DNA of 64,000 bases from Adineta ricciae (taxonomy: Eukaryota; Rotifera; Eurotatoria; Adinetida; Adinetidae): contig CAJNOJ010000020.1 of assembly GCA_905250025.1 (NCBI GenBank), positions 674,211-738,210 of the forward strand. Direction: 5' to 3'. Under the pieces are notes generated by a model that ran no database searches, was not told where the DNA came from, and saw only the letters and a program-made list of their open reading frames with translations. The position numbers and the translations under genes are program-made. This document shows, in pieces, positions 60,401 to 64,000 of this stretch; within the stretch, counting starts at the first letter, position 1; each line of letters opens with the position of its first letter.

Positions 60401-61547
60401 TACAAAAACAAAGGACCAATTCCACAATTCATCAACGAATACGGTTGTATACAAGATCAAGTACGATATCGAGTTAATCCATCGAGGTTAAAATGGTCGG
60501 AACTATTCATTGGTGAAGTCAATGGACCATGCATGAGTGGACAGTACTATGTCACACCATTAGTTAAAACAAATCTCATTCTCGTTGTTATCGAAAACTA
60601 TTATGCGGAACAATCGAAGAACTTCTACAACTTCAATTGCAAAATCCAACGAAGTATTGTCGATGCTGGCGCATTTCGTATTATCAATGGTACATGTGCG
60701 CATAAAACAGAAAAACTAAGTAGTCTCTATGGCGAAAACAAATGTCCAGCGTTACGCGAAGTGGAAATCGAATGTAAATATAATCAAACAAGCAGACCTC
60801 AATTCTCTCTCATTTTCATTTTTTCAATACTTCTATGTTACAAACTACTTTTCTAGTTAAATAAATTCTCTTGATAGAAAAACAAACACATTCCACTTAC
60901 TTTTCTACAACTTCACCACGTCTTTCTTTGGCGACCATATCAAGCAACGTTTGTCTCAGATGATCTCGTATAGGTGCATAACGGACGACATTATCACGAA
61001 ATAAGATTAAACCCAAATTGTAAACAGGTTCGAGTTTTTGTGCACTGACATAAACTCTATCCATGTACATAAGTATATCACGTATCATAACCATAGCTGT
61101 TCGATGATCATTCCATGCTGAGTTTAAAGTTGATAGAAAGTTATTATTCAACGAATCAACGATATCTTGTCGAACCTAAAAGTTTTCTTTCTCGAATACG
61201 TTTTAGACGGAAATGGTTCGGCTTACTTTTTGTACAAGATGCTCTGTAACAACATCACGTGTACCTGTATACAACTTCTCTCCATGTTTGTGTAGCACCA
61301 TTGTATATGCATTTCGATAGAGTTCTTCAAAACTTAAACCACTGTTGTTCTTCTTTTGGATTTCTTGTATCGCTGTTTTTAACGACGTGTTCCATATACT
61401 ATTGACATAACGATCGTCGACGGAGGACTAAATTGACAAGTTTGACGAATGAAAAAAGAGAATTTTCTGGAGAATTTAACATACGAAGAATTGACGAATA
61501 CGCATTCTTTTATTTGGATCTTCTGCTTTAATGGCTGGCTTACTCAT
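54459..61547 (-). CDS. CUL3: Cullin-3, split by a 4.2-kb intron holding another gene
   Basis: N-terminal exons (61547 to 60901): [85 protein letters not shown]. The remainder starts at 56710 ([20 protein letters not shown]). It continues through [72 protein letters not shown] and the neddylation region [14 protein letters not shown]. The end is [18 protein letters not shown] and a last small exon giving [10 protein letters not shown]. The splice K-S-A-V-K joins in phase across the 4,190-nt intron (56711-60900). It is the scaffold of CRL3 ubiquitin ligases with BTB adaptors and RBX1, and appears complete. Confidence 0.93.
56711..60900 (-). other. 4,190-nt cullin-3 intron with a nested gene
   Basis: The donor GTAAGTGG follows GAA-AA and the acceptor TTTTTAG precedes G-AGC-GCC. 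Joining them gives [11 protein letters not shown], matching the cullin-3 consensus. The whole VWA/Cache gene (57076-60856, + strand) lies inside. Other introns here are about 50 nt. Confidence 0.9.
57076..60856 (+). CDS. VWA and Cache domain protein, calcium-channel alpha2delta/CACHD1-like
   Basis: Four exons with three short introns (about 58463-58513, 59017-59066, 59766-59820), all inside a cullin-3 intron on the other strand. A signal peptide ([20 protein letters not shown]) is followed by a helical VWA_N region. Next come [19 protein letters not shown] and a VWA domain with MIDAS motif DCSES and [16 protein letters not shown] loop ([13 protein letters not shown]). Two Cache-like segments follow ([40 protein letters not shown] and [15 protein letters not shown]). 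A Cys-rich part holds [15 protein letters not shown]. The C terminus is hydrophobic ([15 protein letters not shown]), as for GPI attachment. These features fit alpha2delta subunits and CACHD1, which modulate voltage-gated calcium channels. Subfamily uncertain. Confidence 0.82.
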
Positions 61548-62912
61548 AGTCTAACAAATACTGCAAAGTTCGTCAGCAATAGAAAATCGTTGTGACAAGC
61601 TTACTCTATCGATGGCAAACCATATAGTTTTGCACAGTCTAGACAACAAAAAATAATTGTATTAATAAGAAAATACACGTCTTCGCTTACCAACTTGATA
61701 AATTTCTCAGATTTAAATCGAAATCATTGCCATTTCACTAGGTGGATTCTATAAATTAGCGCGTCAAATCCGAACTCAACTATATTCTTGCTCAATGCCG
61801 TATGAGAAAAGCTGCTGATGCCTCGAAGAAAACCGAACATGTTCTATGGTAGATTCTCAGCCAATAACTATTCGATAAGGTCCGTGATGCGATCTCTCCT
61901 CTTCTATTATCGACTTGGGGAAATCTCCTATCTACAGTGCGATACCTTTTATCTACAAAAGATTCGATACAACATTTTCTTGTGTAGATGTCGCTAGCTT
62001 TCACTTAAGATTCGATTGACTGTTTCTTGTGAACCAATAATATAAACAATCTTTTGTTCACATTCACGTTTTGAAAATTTTCAAGACGAAGAACGTCAAC
62101 ATTGTTGTTCGATTCAACTTATAAACAATCAAGTTGCTATTCTACTTTCTCCTCGTAACAGGTAAGTGAAAAAAGTCTGCGAAAATAAGGAAATCTTGAC
62201 TATTCTAATGAAACCTTTTCTCTTCCGATGTTCGCGAAAGCAGACATAGTTAGTTGCTAAGGCTTTGTATTAATCAGGAAATGCTACCTCGACGTAGATC
62301 AGTCAAATCGCGTCACTAATCCACGATTTCGTTCCGAGAGAAACTTTAAATTAATTTTTTCTCGTTTCCTGGATGGCGACTATAGTTTAAACAACGAGAA
62401 CGAGTCGCATCGTGAAGAGCACGTTCAACTCCAAGACTCTGACTGCTGGAGCCATCATATTCAGTACAAAGAATCTCGTTATTTCAAGTATATTTGCTAT
62501 TTATAAACATATTTTGCTATTTCATGTCGATGATTAAAACAAATTAATTTCAATAGAGAAAATCTGTACATTTGTATCGATCAGACATTAATAGAGATAT
62601 TTATATGTAATAGATTACGATCATCTGGCGTAATTGATTAATTTTTCATAGAGGTACTTGAAATCTTATTAAGATTAACCGATAATATCGTTTTTCTTTT
62701 GTTAATGAGCAAAATGTAATCGATTAGAGACAAGATTTTGTAAGTTATTTTCTTCTATTATGAAAGTACAGGTATGATTTTCTTCTTGTTTATTACTGTT
62801 TCGACATCGTTTACATTCAAATAAGTGTCATGGTCGGTTGATTAATAGACGAATTGCTTGTCTATTAAGTATACGCATGTTTTTCTCTTTTTTTTTTTCA
62901 TAGATCTATCGT
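61548..62912. other. No gene seen (cullin-3 upstream)
   Basis: About 1.4 kb that holds the cullin-3 5' UTR and promoter. No ORF with protein character. Confidence 0.45.
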
Positions 62913-64000
62913 GTGTCAGATTTATTGTCGGCGATATTGTTTTTTTTTTGTTACGGTTTCGATCAGTTTAGTAATATTTTTTTGCTGGATTTAATTGTGA
63001 AAAATATGAGTTGCAGGAACAAGTGGAGACGAAACGAGGAAAGACAAGTAAGAGTGCAAGTGGGCGCTCAACGGAAAAAGAAGAAGAAGAAAGAAAAAGA
63101 AAACTGTCTGTCGTTACAAAAAAAAAATCATGTCACCAAAGAAAAAGGAGAAGATGAGAAAAGAAAAGAAAGGAGAGATGATAAGTTCAAGACCCTATCA
63201 TTCGCATCGAACTATTCTCATGAGGAAAGAAAGGAAGAGTCAAGTGTGCAGAGTGGAAATGCATGGTCTCGCTCTCTATCCCTCAAGGTTGTTGGCGTCA
63301 TCAGGTCTCTTATTAAAAGAAAAGTCAATAAACTTGTCTTAGCTTCTTCTTCTTCTTCTTTTGTCGACGAGCTATTAGAAATTAATATACAGATGGATTC
63401 ATCTGACAGTTACGATGCAATTCGAAGTCACATTGACTCCTTTTCATGTGCAACTGTATAAATACCGACACTTAGAATGATATGAGAAGTATTGCCAGTA
63501 ACTTTTTACCAGTGTAATTTGACTATACATCCCTGTATGTCTACCTATCTACGTCATTTGTTCGAAATCACTCAAGCATAATACATACGCAGAAGGTGTC
63601 TCTTTTCTCCTCTTCTTCTTCTTCTTCTTCTGTCGTCGTCGTTCTGGTCGTTACTGCCTTCTTCTTCTTCTTCTTGTTCTTGTCGTTTTTTCGAAGAAAA
63701 TACATTACACGACGATGATAGTGATAACTGTGAAGAGTGAGTATTGATACAAAGATTTTACGTCAAAAAAAGAGCAAGAAGAAAGGAAAAAAACAACGTT
63801 AATCAATTGTCATTCTGAACATCACATGTTGAAGATAGGAATTCGAATATGAAAATTGACTTGTTAGTTTCTAATGTTTTTTTTTGTTCGGTATTTGAAT
63901 ATGCCGCTTCTATAACGCGAGCTTTGACAAATAGTGGCATGCTGCCTGTTTGTTTTCTTCTCGTTGTGATAGGTCTCCTTCTTGCTTTCTTTTTCTTTTC
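62913..64000. other. Low-complexity purine/pyrimidine region at the window end
   Basis: Contains A/G-rich blocks (63070-63180) and TTC/TCT triplet runs (63611-63631, 63658-63675). A 182-residue open frame (62913-63461) is mostly Lys/Glu from these blocks and I do not treat it as a gene. It could be the 5' regulatory or UTR part of a gene lying beyond the edge. Confidence 0.45.
63611..63631 (+). repeat. (TTC)n triplet run
   Basis: Seven tandem TTC/CTT units, with a second cluster at 63658-63675. Confidence 0.9.

Noticed and set aside
62913..63461. 182-residue open frame
   Set aside because: Mostly Lys/Glu and Ser runs from simple-sequence DNA; no conserved motif and no splice context.

Overview
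The window is nuclear DNA from a small-genome invertebrate, most likely a bdelloid rotifer. Introns are very short (mostly about 45-60 nt, GT..AG), the DNA is AT-rich, and genes are packed on both strands. Animal housekeeping genes are present: clathrin heavy chain, cullin-3, ATG9, POP1, tafazzin, derlin, ERp29 and SPTLC2. Beside them sit two secreted LEA-type desiccation proteins and an AAA ATPase of bacterial style. No single sequence here proves the species; the rotifer call is inference from this combination.

Layout. 0-2.6 kb: 3' end of an unrecognised gene, then an AAA ATPase with a frame break. 2.8-5.5 kb (-): a tight same-strand cluster MRPL40 > CENPV-like GFA protein > STPG1-like protein, with gaps of 74 and 27 nt and matching acceptor-like sites before two of the ATGs (candidate trans-spliced operon). 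5.7-10.2 kb (+): U2 snRNP A', POP1, ABM-domain protein. 10.3-16.7 kb (-): tafazzin, ERp29, LEA-1, LEA-2. 17.2-23.0 kb (+): clathrin heavy chain, interrupted by an assembly N with about 670 residues missing, then derlin-2. 26-33.6 kb (+): a compact ZEB/zfh1 zinc-finger factor, a GOLM-like Golgi protein, an FN3-like type I membrane protein, and a secreted M15-peptidase-like protein lacking its zinc ligands. 34-40 kb: two SPTLC2 paralogs arranged head to head. 40-48 kb (-): a peptide GPCR, a 4-kb gene-poor stretch holding a non-autonomous Tc1/mariner-like element, a small membrane protein, CKS1 and a Rac GTPase. 48.8-51.9 kb (+): ATG9. 52.2-54 kb (-): CABIT-domain protein. 54.4-61.5 kb (-): cullin-3, whose 4.19-kb intron contains a complete opposite-strand VWA/Cache alpha2delta-like gene. 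61.6-64 kb: no gene that I can support.

The genes do not form one pathway. Themes are the secretory pathway and membranes (ERp29, derlin, clathrin, GOLM-like, SPT, tafazzin, ATG9), RNA processing (U2A', POP1) and desiccation tolerance (LEA pair, with ER entry shared by ERp29). The observations most worth following are the nested gene in cullin-3, the trans-splicing/operon signature, the tandem signal-peptide LEA genes, the bacterial-type AAA ATPase, the inverted SPTLC2 pair, the pseudo-M15 protein, and the clathrin assembly gap.
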